From Neobacillus niacini (GTDB taxonomy: Bacteria > Bacillota > Bacilli > Bacillales > Cytobacillaceae), in NCBI RefSeq assembly GCF_023715415.1, contig NZ_JAMBOB010000003.1, forward strand, positions 186,001 to 250,000: a stretch of DNA of 64,000 bases, read 5' to 3'. Positions 26,807-36,399 of this stretch are shown here, one piece after another; position 1 is the first letter of the stretch; every line of letters begins with the position of its first letter. The notes beneath the pieces were generated by a model. It was not told where the DNA came from and searched no databases. It saw only the letters and a list, made by a program, of their open reading frames with translations. A program made the position numbers and the translations under genes.

Positions 26807-27574
26807 ATGAGAATACAAGATTCTATTGCTTTGGTAACGGGAGGTGCTTCGGGACTTGGAGAAGCAACAGTCCGTAATATTGTGAAGAACGGCGGAAAAG
26901 CAGCTATTTTGGACCTCTCTGAAGAAAGAGGCGTGAGGTTAGCAGAAGAATTAGGGGAGAATGCTGTTTTCTACAAAACGAATGTAACGAGCGAAGAAGA
27001 TGTTCAAAATGCCATCAATTCTGCTATCGCTCAATTTGGCAGCATTAATACGGTGGTGAATTGTGCGGGTATTGCCATTGCTGAAAAAACAGTGGGCAGA
27101 AATCAAGCACATAGTTTTGATAATTTTAAAAAGGTAATTGAAATTAATTTAATTGGCACGTTTAACGTGATTCGCCTTGCTGCTGCCCAAATGGTGAATA
27201 ATTCACCAAATCAAGAAGGAGAAAGAGGAGTAATCATCAATACCGCTTCTGTTGCAGCATTTGACGGTCAAATTGGTCAGGCTGCTTACAGTGCCTCAAA
27301 AGGCGGTGTTGTAGGTATGACATTGCCAATTGCACGTGACTTAGCAAAATCAGGAATTAGAGTCATGACCATCGCACCTGGATTAATTGAAACACCACTT
27401 TTTGGTTCATTGTCTGAACAGGCTAAAGCCGCCCTGGAATCGCAGGTTCCATTTCCATCAAGACTTGGCCGTCCTTCTGAATATGCTCAATTAGCTCAGT
27501 CTATCATCGAAAATGCCATGCTTAATGGTGAAACCATTCGCTTGGATGGGGCTATCCGCATGGGACCTAGATAA
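26807..27574 (+). CDS. SDR, type II 3-hydroxyacyl-CoA dehydrogenase-like
   Basis: 255 aa. The Rossmann motif TGGASGLG (near 11-18), NCAGIA, the catalytic Ser/Tyr/Lys set (INTASV, YSASKGG) and a C-terminal [17 protein letters not shown] are those of the HSD17B10-like short-chain 3-hydroxyacyl-CoA dehydrogenases. It would oxidise a 3-hydroxyacyl-CoA (perhaps 2-methyl-branched, given the racemase remnant next door) to the 3-ketoacyl-CoA for the thiolase that follows 44 bp later. The ATG follows AAAGGGG. Same operon as the CoA-transferase remnant and thiolase. Confidence 0.85.
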   Translation: MRIQDSIALVTGGASGLGEATVRNIVKNGGKAAILDLSEERGVRLAEELGENAVFYKTNVTSEEDVQNAINSAIAQFGSINTVVNCAGIAIAEKTVGRNQAHSFDNFKKVIEINLIGTFNVIRLAAAQMVNNSPNQEGERGVIINTASVAAFDGQIGQAAYSASKGGVVGMTLPIARDLAKSGIRVMTIAPGLIETPLFGSLSEQAKAALESQVPFPSRLGRPSEYAQLAQSIIENAMLNGETIRLDGAIRMGPR

Positions 27575-27618
27575 ATTGGTCTAATTAATAAATTATTTGT
27601 TTAGTAGGAGGATTTCAG

Positions 27619-28767
27619 ATGCGTGAAGTAGTTATAGTTGAGGGTGTTCGGACACCTATTGGAAAGCGTAAAGGCATTTTAAGTACGGTTCGTCCAGATG
27701 ATTTAGCAGCAAAAGTACTAAAAGAATTGGTAAAACGTGCTGGAATTAACCCGGGACTTGTCCAAGATGTAATACTTGGCTGTGTATCGCAGACAGAAGA
27801 ACAAGGCTTTAATATTGCACGTACTGCACTTTTGATGTCTGATTTCCCTATTCATGTCCCTGGAATAACCATAGACCGACAATGTGGCTCTAGCCAACAG
27901 GCAGTTCATTTTGCAACTCAAGCAATAATGTGCGGAGATATGGATATTGTCATAGCAGGTGGAGTGGAAAGTATGTCTTATGTGCCATTAGGGGCAACGC
28001 GACAAAAGTCAGATTGGAGTCAAGAACTCACTTCCCGTCACGAAATAATACATCAAGGAGTGGCAGCTGAGCGGATAGCGGAACTTTGGGGGATTTCTCG
28101 TAGACAATTAGATGAATTTTCATTAGAAAGTCATAAACGTGCCTTAAACGCTATAGATAAAGGAAGCTTTGAACAAGAAATCATGCCAATCGAAGTTTCT
28201 ATGCAAGATGGAACTACTGTAATCGTAAAACAGGATGAGGGTCCCCGGAGAGGAACATCATTGGAAAAGTTAGGTTCACTTAAACCTGTTTTTTTAGAAG
28301 GTGGAAAAATTCATGCAGGTAATTCGAGTCAAATGAGTGATGGGGCTGCTGCAATACTATTGATGTCTAGAGAAAAAGCTGTAGATTTAGGGCTTAATCC
28401 AAGATTCCGTATCGTTGCTCGCTCGGTAGTAGGGTCAGATCCAACGTTATTACTGACTGGTCCAATTGAAGCCACAAAGCAGGTACTAGCAAAATCCGGG
28501 CTTACAATTGAGGAAATCGATACTTATGAAGTAAATGAAGCATTTGCACCAGTCCCAATGGTTTGGTTAAAAGAAATGAAGGCTAATCCAAAGAAACTAA
28601 ACCCAAATGGTGGGGCTATAGCTTTAGGTCATCCGTTAGGCGCAACAGGGGCTCGTGTTATGATTTCAATGATGCATGAACTAGAAAGGACTGGTGGCCG
28701 CTATGGTCTTCAAACTATTTGTGAAGGCGGCGGAATGGCGAACGGAACAATTATTGAAAGACTATAA
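27619..28767 (+). CDS. Thiolase (acetyl-CoA acyltransferase)
   Basis: 382 aa, full-length thiolase. Nucleophile Cys89 (DRQCGSS), GGVESMSYVP, VNEAFA, the GHPLGATGAR His motif and the second Cys in TICEGGGMANG are all present, so it should be active in thiolytic cleavage of 3-ketoacyl-CoA to acetyl- or propionyl-CoA. It follows the 3-hydroxyacyl-CoA dehydrogenase-like gene, making the last two steps of a beta-oxidation cycle. A strong TAGGAGG site precedes the ATG. Confidence 0.92.
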   Translation: MREVVIVEGVRTPIGKRKGILSTVRPDDLAAKVLKELVKRAGINPGLVQDVILGCVSQTEEQGFNIARTALLMSDFPIHVPGITIDRQCGSSQQAVHFATQAIMCGDMDIVIAGGVESMSYVPLGATRQKSDWSQELTSRHEIIHQGVAAERIAELWGISRRQLDEFSLESHKRALNAIDKGSFEQEIMPIEVSMQDGTTVIVKQDEGPRRGTSLEKLGSLKPVFLEGGKIHAGNSSQMSDGAAAILLMSREKAVDLGLNPRFRIVARSVVGSDPTLLLTGPIEATKQVLAKSGLTIEEIDTYEVNEAFAPVPMVWLKEMKANPKKLNPNGGAIALGHPLGATGARVMISMMHELERTGGRYGLQTICEGGGMANGTIIERL

Positions 28768-28804
28768 ATATTTTAAACATTTTCTGTTGGAAGGAGACTA
28801 TTAA

Positions 28805-29743
28805 TTGCTAAGTGAATTAGGTGTTAAACATGTAACAATCCCATTACCCTTTCGGTTAAATCATGTAAATTGTTTCTTGGCTGAGAGTGACAGAGGATGG
28901 ATAATCATGGATGCAGGCTTAAATTCCGAAGTGACGAGGGCTATTTGGAAGCCAATACTTGAAAAACATGAAGTAAGGGATATTATAATAACCCATTATC
29001 ATCCTGATCATTTCGGGTATGCAGGGGAATTACAACAATTAACAAATGCGGAAGTTTGGATGACTAAAATAGAGGAAGAGAGCGGTCTTTCCTTCTGGGA
29101 ACCCGAATCACTTGAGTCGGTACATAAGAATTATCAGACATACGGGCTCCCGGATGAATTATCCCAAATATTAACTATGGATGAAGAAAGTTTTATTACA
29201 CAAGTGAAACCGTATCCTACGGTGGAGCACCATCTAAGTGAGGGAATGGAGATTTCATTTGGAAAATATAGTTATGAGGTAATATTTACTCCTGGACATT
29301 CTGATGGATTAATAACCCTATACAACAAGGAGAAGAGCATCCTTTTTTCAACTGATCATATTTTACCTGGAATTTCACCGAATATTTCTTATTGGTTTAG
29401 AGGCAGCCGGAACCCATTAGAATCTTTCATTAATAGTTTAGAAACTATCAAATCGTTAGATGTTAATTATGTTATTCCCTCACATGGAATGCCCTTTTAT
29501 AACGCAAATAAGAGAATTACGGAATTATTGGAACACCATCAAAAACGTTTAGAGCAAGTGTTTGGATTAATAAAACAACCATCTACTATTTATGAAGTAA
29601 GCAAGCTCCTATTTAAAGTATTATCAATCCATGAAACTCGTTTCGCAATTGGTGAAACACTTGCCCACTTAGAGTATCTGTATTTAAATAATCAATGTGA
29701 AAAAAGTCTTCACGATGGAACATGGTATTATGAGGCAACTTAA
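28805..29743 (+). CDS. MBL-fold metallo-hydrolase
   Basis: 312 aa, metallo-beta-lactamase fold. The zinc motif is ITHYHPDHFGYAG (HxHxDH), with downstream metal ligands in TPGHSDG, FSTDHILPG and VIPSHGMP. The C-terminal helical part (LEHHQKRLEQVFGLI, LAHLEYLYL) resembles the winged-helix tail of LACTB2/glyoxalase II-like hydrolases. A CoA-thioesterase role would fit the unit, but this is inference. The start is TTG at 28805 with GGAAGGAG upstream. It is the last gene before a terminator at 29.8 kb. Confidence 0.8.
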   Translation: MLSELGVKHVTIPLPFRLNHVNCFLAESDRGWIIMDAGLNSEVTRAIWKPILEKHEVRDIIITHYHPDHFGYAGELQQLTNAEVWMTKIEEESGLSFWEPESLESVHKNYQTYGLPDELSQILTMDEESFITQVKPYPTVEHHLSEGMEISFGKYSYEVIFTPGHSDGLITLYNKEKSILFSTDHILPGISPNISYWFRGSRNPLESFINSLETIKSLDVNYVIPSHGMPFYNANKRITELLEHHQKRLEQVFGLIKQPSTIYEVSKLLFKVLSIHETRFAIGETLAHLEYLYLNNQCEKSLHDGTWYYEAT

Positions 29744-29781
29744 TAGAAAGGTACTATGAAAATTAAAAATAGATACTAAAA

Positions 29782-29818
29782 ACTAGGGGTCTACAAATTT
29801 ATCCCTAGTCTTTTTTGT
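29782..29818 (+). terminator. Terminator after the MBL hydrolase gene
   Basis: ACTAGGGG (29782-29789) and TCCCTAGT (29802-29809), with G-U pairing at the loop end, followed by CTTTTTTG. Confidence 0.75.
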
Positions 29819-29886
29819 CAATAAAGGAAAATAAAAGACGAAAAATATATTTTATAATATTCAGAAAAGTGTTGAAATTAGAAATT

Positions 29887-29899
29887 GGATACAGTATCC
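29887..29899. promoter_or_regulatory. Palindromic operator GGATAC-A-GTATCC
   Basis: A perfect 13-bp palindrome two bases upstream of the -35 of the next promoter. Its form suits GntR/FCD regulators, and a GntR/FCD gene lies at 35.7 kb just behind the unit it would control. Confidence 0.55.
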
Positions 29900-29901
29900 T
29901 A

Positions 29902-29931
29902 TTGACAGGTAGTAAATTTCCGAAAGATACT
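29902..29931 (+). promoter_or_regulatory. Sigma-A promoter of the HMG-CoA lyase-like unit
   Basis: Consensus TTGACA (29902-29907), 18 bp, GATACT (29926-29931), 16 bp before the first ATG. Confidence 0.6.
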
Positions 29932-29947
29932 GGAGGATATAAATGCT

Positions 29948-30883
29948 ATGAATAAAGATAGCAATATAAAAATTTATGAAGTAGGTTTAAGGGATGGCCT
30001 GCAGTTGGAGTCGAAAATCTTAACAGTGGATGAAAAAATGGAATTGTTTCTTATTCTGCAAAAGGCGAACGTAGATGATATGGAATTTGGATCCTTTGTT
30101 CACCCTAAACTGGTCCCGCAGATGGCCAATACAGCTGAATTTTATAGACAAATACAAAACTATAAGAATCAGGAAAATCTTACAGCCCTTGTTCCAAATT
30201 TAAAAGGATTGGAAATGGCAAAAGAAGTTGGTGTTACGTCTGTTAATTATGTTTTCTCCGCTAGTGATACTCATAACCAGCAAAATGTTCGAAAAACAAC
30301 TAAAGAGTCAATAGAAAGTCTCGAATACTTATCTCAATTCGCTTCTGACCACAATATCAAGTTAAACGTCACAATCGCTACCTCTTTTGGATGTCCATTT
30401 GAAGGTAATATACCTCAAGAACGGATTATGAATATCCTAGAAAATCTACTATCCTACAATTTAAACAAAATTACCCTCGCAGATACAACAGGTATGGCAA
30501 ATCCGAAACAAGTTTATCAATTAACCAAGGAAGTCATTACAGAATGGAAAAATTTCAATCTTGGCTGCCACTTCCATAATACAAGAGGAATGGGCTTAGC
30601 CAATATTTTAGCAAGCCTCGAGTCAGGAATTACCACCATTGATGCTTCTTTAGGCGGTATTGGCGGCTGTCCCTTCGCCCCAGGAGCAACAGGCAATGTT
30701 TGTACAGAAGATGTAGTACATATGCTGGAGGAAATGGGGGTTAATACATCTATTAATCTAGATAGGCTGATTCAGGCTTCGCATAAACTAGCGGAACTTC
30801 TTGGGCACGAGCTGCCAGGCCAAGTTGCAAAAGCAGGTAAAAGCTCTAAGTTGTATCCAATTCCAAAATCAACATTGATTTGA
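29948..30883 (+). CDS. Hydroxymethylglutaryl-CoA lyase-like enzyme
   Basis: 311 aa, a DRE-TIM barrel of the HMG-CoA lyase branch. Visible: YEVGLRDGLQLE (Arg/Asp metal-site motif), the FGSFVHPKLVPQM strand, LADTTGMANP, CHFHNTRGMGLAN and the catalytic-loop Cys in GIGGCPFAPGATGN. The family cleaves HMG-CoA (or close 3-hydroxy-3-methylacyl-CoA analogues) to acetyl-CoA and acetoacetate. It leads a unit with a crotonase, an acyl-CoA dehydrogenase, a CoA-transferase and an ALDH. Without a methylcrotonyl-CoA carboxylase in the same unit, plain leucine breakdown is not obvious. Confidence 0.85.
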   Translation: MNKDSNIKIYEVGLRDGLQLESKILTVDEKMELFLILQKANVDDMEFGSFVHPKLVPQMANTAEFYRQIQNYKNQENLTALVPNLKGLEMAKEVGVTSVNYVFSASDTHNQQNVRKTTKESIESLEYLSQFASDHNIKLNVTIATSFGCPFEGNIPQERIMNILENLLSYNLNKITLADTTGMANPKQVYQLTKEVITEWKNFNLGCHFHNTRGMGLANILASLESGITTIDASLGGIGGCPFAPGATGNVCTEDVVHMLEEMGVNTSINLDRLIQASHKLAELLGHELPGQVAKAGKSSKLYPIPKSTLI

Positions 30884-30899
30884 GAAATGAGGATGAAAA

Positions 30900-31700
30900 A
30901 TGATAGTGAAAACTTTCGAAACAATTAAATTAGAAAAAGGAGTTCAACATGAGGGGATTTTTATCCTGACTTTAAACCGGCCAGATTCAATGAACGCCAT
31001 GAACACAAGAATGGCAATTGAATTAATTGATGTGCTCGAGGAGTTAAAATATGACGAGCAAGTCCGAATCCTGATTCTAACGGGCTCCGGTACAAAAAGC
31101 TTTTGTGTAGGCGCAGATTTAAAAGAAAGAAATGGCATGTCACAAAAAGACTGGAAAAAACAGCATGATGCTTTTGAAAAAGTAACAGAGAGTCTGCGTG
31201 AGTTTCCATATCCTGTAATTTGTGCGCTGAATGGATATGCTCTAGGGGGAGGACTGGAAATTGCGCTTAGCTGTGATATTCGTACTGCGTCCGAAAGTGC
31301 CACTTTTGGACTGCCGGAGGCAAAGCTGGGAATAATTCCAGGTATAGGCGGAACTCAATTATTATCACGTATATTACCAATTGGGATAGCAAAGGAAATG
31401 CTATATTCTGGTAAACGAATTACCTCAAATGAGGGTCTTCAATGGGGTCTTGTCAATCATGTTTATTCAAATGAATCTATTTTAGATGAGACGATTAAAC
31501 TTGCAGAAACTATCGCTAAAAATGCTCCGCTTTCTTTAATTGCATTAAAAAAGGCAATTAATAAAGGGACAGAGACAGATTTAACCACCGGGCTGATCTT
31601 AGAATTAGAAGCCTACTACAAGTGTGTCAACTCTGAAGACAGACTGGAAGGAATATACGCATTTAACGAAAAGCGCAATCCGCAATGGAAAGGGAAATAG
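30900..31700 (+). CDS. Enoyl-CoA hydratase (crotonase family)
   Basis: 266 aa. Crotonase oxyanion-hole motifs: SFCVGADLKE and NGYALGGGLEIALSCD. Both catalytic Glu residues are in place (GGLEIALSCD and GLPEAKLGIIPG), so hydratase activity is expected. The C-terminal AFNEKRNPQWKGK is standard. It follows the HMG-CoA lyase-like gene by 16 bp. A 3-methylglutaconyl-CoA hydratase role would connect naturally to an HMG-CoA lyase, but other enoyl-CoAs are possible. Confidence 0.87.
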   Translation: MIVKTFETIKLEKGVQHEGIFILTLNRPDSMNAMNTRMAIELIDVLEELKYDEQVRILILTGSGTKSFCVGADLKERNGMSQKDWKKQHDAFEKVTESLREFPYPVICALNGYALGGGLEIALSCDIRTASESATFGLPEAKLGIIPGIGGTQLLSRILPIGIAKEMLYSGKRITSNEGLQWGLVNHVYSNESILDETIKLAETIAKNAPLSLIALKKAINKGTETDLTTGLILELEAYYKCVNSEDRLEGIYAFNEKRNPQWKGK

Positions 31701-31744
31701 ATAAAGAACTATCGTAAAAATTATTATTGGAGGAGAGAGAAGTT

Positions 31745-32914
31745 ATGGTAAATACTTATGAAGTTGAAAGCTCAGAGCAGGAAATGATTCGTAAAAGTGT
31801 CCGTTCTTTATGTGAACGCTTTCCTGAAGACTATTGGAGAGAATTAGATGAAAGAGATGCATATCCTACAGCATTCGTCCAGGCATTAACGGAAGAAGGG
31901 TGGTTATCGGTGCTAATTCCTGAGGAGTATGGCGGTGCAGGGCTTGGTATGAAAGAAGCAGGAATCATTCTAGAAGAAATCAACCGATCTGGTGGTAATT
32001 CAGGGGCATGTCATGCGCAAATGTATACAATGGGTGCCGTGCTTCGACATGGTAATGAAGAACAGAAACAGCGCTTCTTACCGAAAATTGCAAGCGGAGA
32101 ACTTCGGTTACAAGCTTTTGGTATTACCGAGCCAACTGCAGGAAGTGACACAACAAGTATTGAGACATTCGCAGAGAAAAAAGGGGACAAATATGTTGTC
32201 AATGGACAGAAAATTTGGACTTCCCGCGCAGAGCATTCTGATTTAATGCTTTTATTAGCTAGAACAACTCCTAGAGATCAAGTGAAAAAGAAAACGGATG
32301 GATTGAGTTTATTCCTGCTTGACATGAAAGATCAGGCCGATAGAATTGATATTCGTCCGATTGATGCGATGATCAATCATGCAACTACAGAAGTATTTTT
32401 TGATAATGCAGAAATCCCTGTCGAAAACCTGATTGGGGAAGAAGGAAAAGGATTCCGTTATGTGTTAAGCGGCATGAATGCAGAACGAATTCTCATTGCT
32501 TCTGAATCAGTTGGTGATGGTTTATATTTCGTGGATAGATCTGTTCAATATGCAAATGAACGAGTAGTTTTTAATCGTCAAATTGGTCAAAACCAAGGGG
32601 TTCAATTCCCAATTTCAAAAGCATATATGGACATACAGGCAGCAAAATTAATGAGAGATAATGCAGCAGAAATGTTTGATGCAGGCATTAATTGTGGTGC
32701 CGAAGCTAATATGGCTAAATATTTGGCGTCAGAAGCAACATGGCGTGCGGCAAACGCTGCTATGGATACCTATGGTGGATATGGTTTTGCAAAGGAATAT
32801 AATATTGAACGGAAATTTAGAGAGGCCCGCCTATTTATTGTTGCTCCGATTTCTAACAATCTAGTTGTTAGTTTTGTTGGTCAACATGTTCTTGGATTAC
32901 CACGGTCTTATTAA
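31745..32914 (+). CDS. Acyl-CoA dehydrogenase
   Basis: 389 aa, FAD-dependent acyl-CoA dehydrogenase. PEEYGGAGLGMKEAG, the FAD-binding FGITEPTAGSDT, WTSRAEHSD, the mid-domain VLSGMNAERILIASE and C-terminal GGYGFAKEYNIERKFREARLF are all present. The ATG at 31745 has GGAGGAGAG at 31729-31737, so it is preferred over the in-frame TTG at 31727, which overlaps that site. Fourth conserved step of the unit: oxidation of an acyl-CoA to its enoyl-CoA, next to the crotonase. Chain length or branching preference cannot be read from the sequence. Confidence 0.88.
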   Translation: MVNTYEVESSEQEMIRKSVRSLCERFPEDYWRELDERDAYPTAFVQALTEEGWLSVLIPEEYGGAGLGMKEAGIILEEINRSGGNSGACHAQMYTMGAVLRHGNEEQKQRFLPKIASGELRLQAFGITEPTAGSDTTSIETFAEKKGDKYVVNGQKIWTSRAEHSDLMLLLARTTPRDQVKKKTDGLSLFLLDMKDQADRIDIRPIDAMINHATTEVFFDNAEIPVENLIGEEGKGFRYVLSGMNAERILIASESVGDGLYFVDRSVQYANERVVFNRQIGQNQGVQFPISKAYMDIQAAKLMRDNAAEMFDAGINCGAEANMAKYLASEATWRAANAAMDTYGGYGFAKEYNIERKFREARLFIVAPISNNLVVSFVGQHVLGLPRSY

Positions 32915-32955
32915 TTGAAACAATAAGTCTTTAATATGAAGTAGGAGGTGCAAGG

Positions 32956-34164
32956 ATGCCAGGACCATTGAGCGGGGTAACCGTTATCGATGTTACAACA
33001 AATATTTCTGGACCTACTTTAACCATGATTTTAGCAGATTTAGGTGCAGATATAATAAAGATTGAAAGACCAGATATCGGTGATGACTCAAGAGGAATGG
33101 GCCCATTTTGGGAAGGGGAAGGCGTTTATTTTCTTCAAATTAACCGAAATAAACAATCAATTGTCATCGATTTAAAGCAAGAAAGTGGAAGACAGATAGT
33201 TTATGATATGGTAAAAACAGCAGATGTATTTGTAGAAAATTTTCGTTATCAAAAAGCGGAGAAAATGGGATTAGGATATGAACAATTAAAAAAAATCAAT
33301 TCTGCTTTAATTTATTGTTCACTTTCAGCCTACGGACAAGAAGGTCCTCTTCGTGATAGACCAGGATATGATGCGATTGCTCAAGCTGATGCAGGCATTA
33401 TAGGTATAAACGGAACAGAAGGTTCAGAGCTTGCACGCGTACCGGTATCTGTACTAGATCAAGGGAGCGCAATGTGGGGTGCGATTGGAATCATTTCAGC
33501 ATTATTTCATAAGGAAAAAACAGGTGAAGGACAATTAGTCACAACTTCTCTTTATGAAACAGGTGTCTTTTGGGTTGGTTACCACATGCTTTCATGGCTG
33601 GCAACGGGAAAAGAACCAGTGAAAAATGGTTCAGGGCATACGGCATTTTCCCCATACGGTGCGTTTCTCGCTAGTGATACTCATATTATGATAGGGATTT
33701 CGAACAATTCGCTATTTGCAAAGCTATGTAAAGTCCTTAAAAAAGAGGATTGGGTGAATGATCCGCGCTATATCAGTAATCCAAAACGGGTTGAGAATAA
33801 AGAAGAATTGAAAAGTGAAATGGAAAAAATCCTTAATACTAAACCTGCGAATGAGTGGATTGAACTGTTCGTACGAGCAGGTATACCAAGTTCAAAAGTA
33901 AAGACAGTTTCTGAAGTGGTTCAAGATGAACAAACACAATTAAATAATATGTGGCAGGAGCTTCCTCATTCAAGAATACAAAACTTTAAGCTCCCACGAC
34001 TTCCATTTGAATTAAGTTCCTCGCCTGCTGAGGTTAAACAAGCACCGCCTGCGCTTGGAGAACACACAAGTAATATTCTGAAAAAGCTGGGCTATCCACC
34101 AGAAAAGATTGAGGAGTTGGTGAACAGTAACACCATTCAATTCGACACAATTAAAATGAAGTAA
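32956..34164 (+). CDS. CaiB/BaiF (family III) CoA-transferase
   Basis: 402 aa, full length. N-terminal LSGVTVIDVTTNISGPTLTMILADLGADIIKIERP, the FVENFR segment, LIYCSLSAYGQEGPLRDRPGYDAIAQA and VSVLDQGSAMWGAIGIISAL with the probable catalytic Asp. C-terminal ALGEHTSNILKKLGY. The family moves CoA between carboxylic acids, for example from succinyl-CoA. Next to an HMG-CoA lyase-like enzyme it could load a dicarboxylic acid such as 3-hydroxy-3-methylglutarate with CoA, by analogy with mammalian SUGCT; that substrate is inference. Confidence 0.87.
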   Translation: MPGPLSGVTVIDVTTNISGPTLTMILADLGADIIKIERPDIGDDSRGMGPFWEGEGVYFLQINRNKQSIVIDLKQESGRQIVYDMVKTADVFVENFRYQKAEKMGLGYEQLKKINSALIYCSLSAYGQEGPLRDRPGYDAIAQADAGIIGINGTEGSELARVPVSVLDQGSAMWGAIGIISALFHKEKTGEGQLVTTSLYETGVFWVGYHMLSWLATGKEPVKNGSGHTAFSPYGAFLASDTHIMIGISNNSLFAKLCKVLKKEDWVNDPRYISNPKRVENKEELKSEMEKILNTKPANEWIELFVRAGIPSSKVKTVSEVVQDEQTQLNNMWQELPHSRIQNFKLPRLPFELSSSPAEVKQAPPALGEHTSNILKKLGYPPEKIEELVNSNTIQFDTIKMK

Positions 34165-34206
34165 CATTCATTGAAGGTATATTTACTAATAAGGAGGTTT
34201 TATTAT

Positions 34207-35625
34207 ATGGGAAAACGCGGCCTAATCATTGGAGCTCAGGAAATATTCACAGAAAAGGAATTTCCAGTTTACAATAAATATTCTGGAGAAGTTGTATCTA
34301 CTGTTTCGATTGCGGAAAGATTACATGTGGACCAGGCTATTAGTACGGCATTTGAAGCGTATAAACAGGACAAATTAACACCTTATCAACGGTATGAAAT
34401 TTTAAATAAAACGGCACAGATTATGAAAGACAGAAGAGAAGAATTTGCAAGAACCATCAGTTTAGAAGTTGGTAAGACGATTAAAGAGGCAAGAGTGGAA
34501 GTGGATCGTTCCATTCAGGTTATGATTCTATCTTCTGAAGAGGCTAAAAGAATTGCAGGAGAAATCGTACCGATTGAATCCGGTCCTGGAAATGAAAATA
34601 AAATGGGCTATTATATTCGCTGTCCAATTGGAGTTATTTGTGCGATTACTCCATTTAATCTTCCATTAAGTTTATCATGCCATAAAGTTGGTCCTGCCAT
34701 TGCAGCTGGAAATACCGTAGTATGGAAACCTGCATCGGATACGCCACTATCAGCGTATTTATTGATTCAAGCATTATCTGATGCAGGTCTTCCTGCAGGA
34801 TATGTAAACCTAGTATGCGGTTCAGGATCAACAGTTGGCGAATGGTTATTAGAAGACCATCGGATTGGGAAATACACATTTACCGGCAGCTCTGGTGTTG
34901 GGAAACGTATAAAGGAAAAAAGTGGTTTAAGAAGTGTATCACTTGAATTAGGAAACAATTCTCCTAATATTGTACATCATGATGCTGACCTGGATTTAGC
35001 AGCAAAAATGTGCACACTGCGCGGGTTCATTAATGCTGGCCAAACGTGTGTAAGTGTTCAAAGAATCTATGTACACCAATCTGTTAAGGAAGAATTTATT
35101 GAAAAATTAACTAAATATACATCACAGCTAAAGGTAGGCGACCCATTAGATGATACAACTGATGTTGGACCGCTGATTAGTTTAAAAGAAGCAAACCGTG
35201 TAAAAGAGTGGATTGATGAAGCGGTGGAGCAGGGAGCTAAGGTTGTATATGGAGGAGAGCAAAAAGGAGAAATTGTTGTCCCAACAATCTTAGATCATGT
35301 TACCAATGAAATGAAAGTTGCTTGCCAAGAGGTATTTGGTCCAGTTGTAACTGTAATACCGTATGAAGACCTTGATGACGCAATTGAACAATCCAATAAT
35401 TCGGACTATGGTCTACAATCTGCAATTTTTACTACTAACATTAATACAGCAATGCATGCAGTTAAAAAACTTGATACTGGCGGAGTGGTTATTAATGATG
35501 CTTCCACCTTCAGAGCCGATTTAATGCCATATGGCGGAATAAAAGACAGCGGTATCGGCAGAGAGGGTCCTAAATATGCTATCGAACAAATGACAAACCT
35601 AAAAATGGTCGTTATTAATCTATAA
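34207..35625 (+). CDS. Aldehyde dehydrogenase (non-acylating type)
   Basis: 472 aa. GVICAITPFNLPLSLSCHKVGPAIAAGNTVVWKPASDTP, FTGSSGVG, the general base in SLELGNNSPN, the catalytic Cys in NAGQTCVSVQR, and CQEVFGPVVTV are standard for NAD(P)-dependent ALDHs of the lactaldehyde/succinate-semialdehyde group. The N-terminal RGLIIGAQEI replaces the usual YIGG. The ATG at 34207 with AAGGAGG upstream is the start; the frame opens 36 bases earlier. It probably converts a semialdehyde intermediate to the acid used by the CoA-transferase. Last gene before a strong terminator. Confidence 0.87.
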   Translation: MGKRGLIIGAQEIFTEKEFPVYNKYSGEVVSTVSIAERLHVDQAISTAFEAYKQDKLTPYQRYEILNKTAQIMKDRREEFARTISLEVGKTIKEARVEVDRSIQVMILSSEEAKRIAGEIVPIESGPGNENKMGYYIRCPIGVICAITPFNLPLSLSCHKVGPAIAAGNTVVWKPASDTPLSAYLLIQALSDAGLPAGYVNLVCGSGSTVGEWLLEDHRIGKYTFTGSSGVGKRIKEKSGLRSVSLELGNNSPNIVHHDADLDLAAKMCTLRGFINAGQTCVSVQRIYVHQSVKEEFIEKLTKYTSQLKVGDPLDDTTDVGPLISLKEANRVKEWIDEAVEQGAKVVYGGEQKGEIVVPTILDHVTNEMKVACQEVFGPVVTVIPYEDLDDAIEQSNNSDYGLQSAIFTTNINTAMHAVKKLDTGGVVINDASTFRADLMPYGGIKDSGIGREGPKYAIEQMTNLKMVVINL

Positions 35626-35643
35626 AAAACTATAAAATGATTT

Positions 35644-35690
35644 TGCCATTATGTTGATTGGATTGAAAATCAACATAATGGCAGTTTTTT
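35644..35690 (+). terminator. Strong terminator after the ALDH gene
   Basis: Perfect 16-bp arms at 35644-35659 and 35668-35683 with an 8-nt loop, then G and six T residues. Confidence 0.92.
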
Positions 35691-35724
35691 AAACAGCCAA
35701 TCAATAAAGTTATGAGGTGCTCTT

Positions 35725-36384
35725 ATGAATGAAAACACCTTTTTACGATTAAGTAATCGGGATATGTTAGCCACCAAGGTGGTGAATATTCTCAGAAATC
35801 AAATCTTGAATGGTGAATATAAGCCAAATGAAAGACTGGTCCAAGCTTCTATTGCAGAACAATTAGGTGTCAGCAGGATGCCGATTAGAGAAGCTCTCAA
35901 ACAACTAGAGGCAGAAGGCTTAGTTTCAATTGAACCGCATCGTGGTGCCGTCGTAAACTCAGTAAGTATCGAAGATATAAAAGAAATTTATGCTCTTCGT
36001 TCTGAACTTGAAAAGATGGCTGCTTCCCTCAGTGTTTCCAGACTGACTGAATTGGATATTAAAGAATTGCAGCATAAATTCAAAGAGATGGAAGAAGCAG
36101 ATAATGTTGATGATTTTGTTGCTGCGAATATTGAATTCCACCGATTAATAATCAAACGATGTCCATGGAAGCGGCTTCTTTCTTTTATTGACACATTGTG
36201 GAATGGTTTTCCGCAGCATACACCACACCTGCTTCCGCAGCAAATGGAGAAATCCAATGAGGAGCATAAAGAAATATTAAATGCCATTACGAAGAAGGAT
36301 AGTGAAAAAGCATCTATTTTACTAGCAATGCATATAGAGAGAACCGGTGATAGTCTTTTGAAAAAATTACTAGAGAACGCATAA
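35725..36384 (+). CDS. GntR family regulator, FCD subfamily
   Basis: 219 aa. N-terminal GntR winged helix (LRNQILNGEYKPNERLVQASIAEQLGVSRMPIREALKQLEAEGLV) and C-terminal all-helical FCD domain with the metal/ligand pattern (ALRSELEKMAA, ANIEFHRLIIKRC, EEHKEILNAI). FCD regulators usually respond to small organic acids. It is the first gene of the unit that contains the CitE-like lyase and the fumarase genes. The palindrome at 29887-29899 is a candidate target. GAGGTG precedes the ATG. Confidence 0.88.
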   Translation: MNENTFLRLSNRDMLATKVVNILRNQILNGEYKPNERLVQASIAEQLGVSRMPIREALKQLEAEGLVSIEPHRGAVVNSVSIEDIKEIYALRSELEKMAASLSVSRLTELDIKELQHKFKEMEEADNVDDFVAANIEFHRLIIKRCPWKRLLSFIDTLWNGFPQHTPHLLPQQMEKSNEEHKEILNAITKKDSEKASILLAMHIERTGDSLLKKLLENA

Positions 36385-36399
36385 TGAGGAGGGCGTTAC

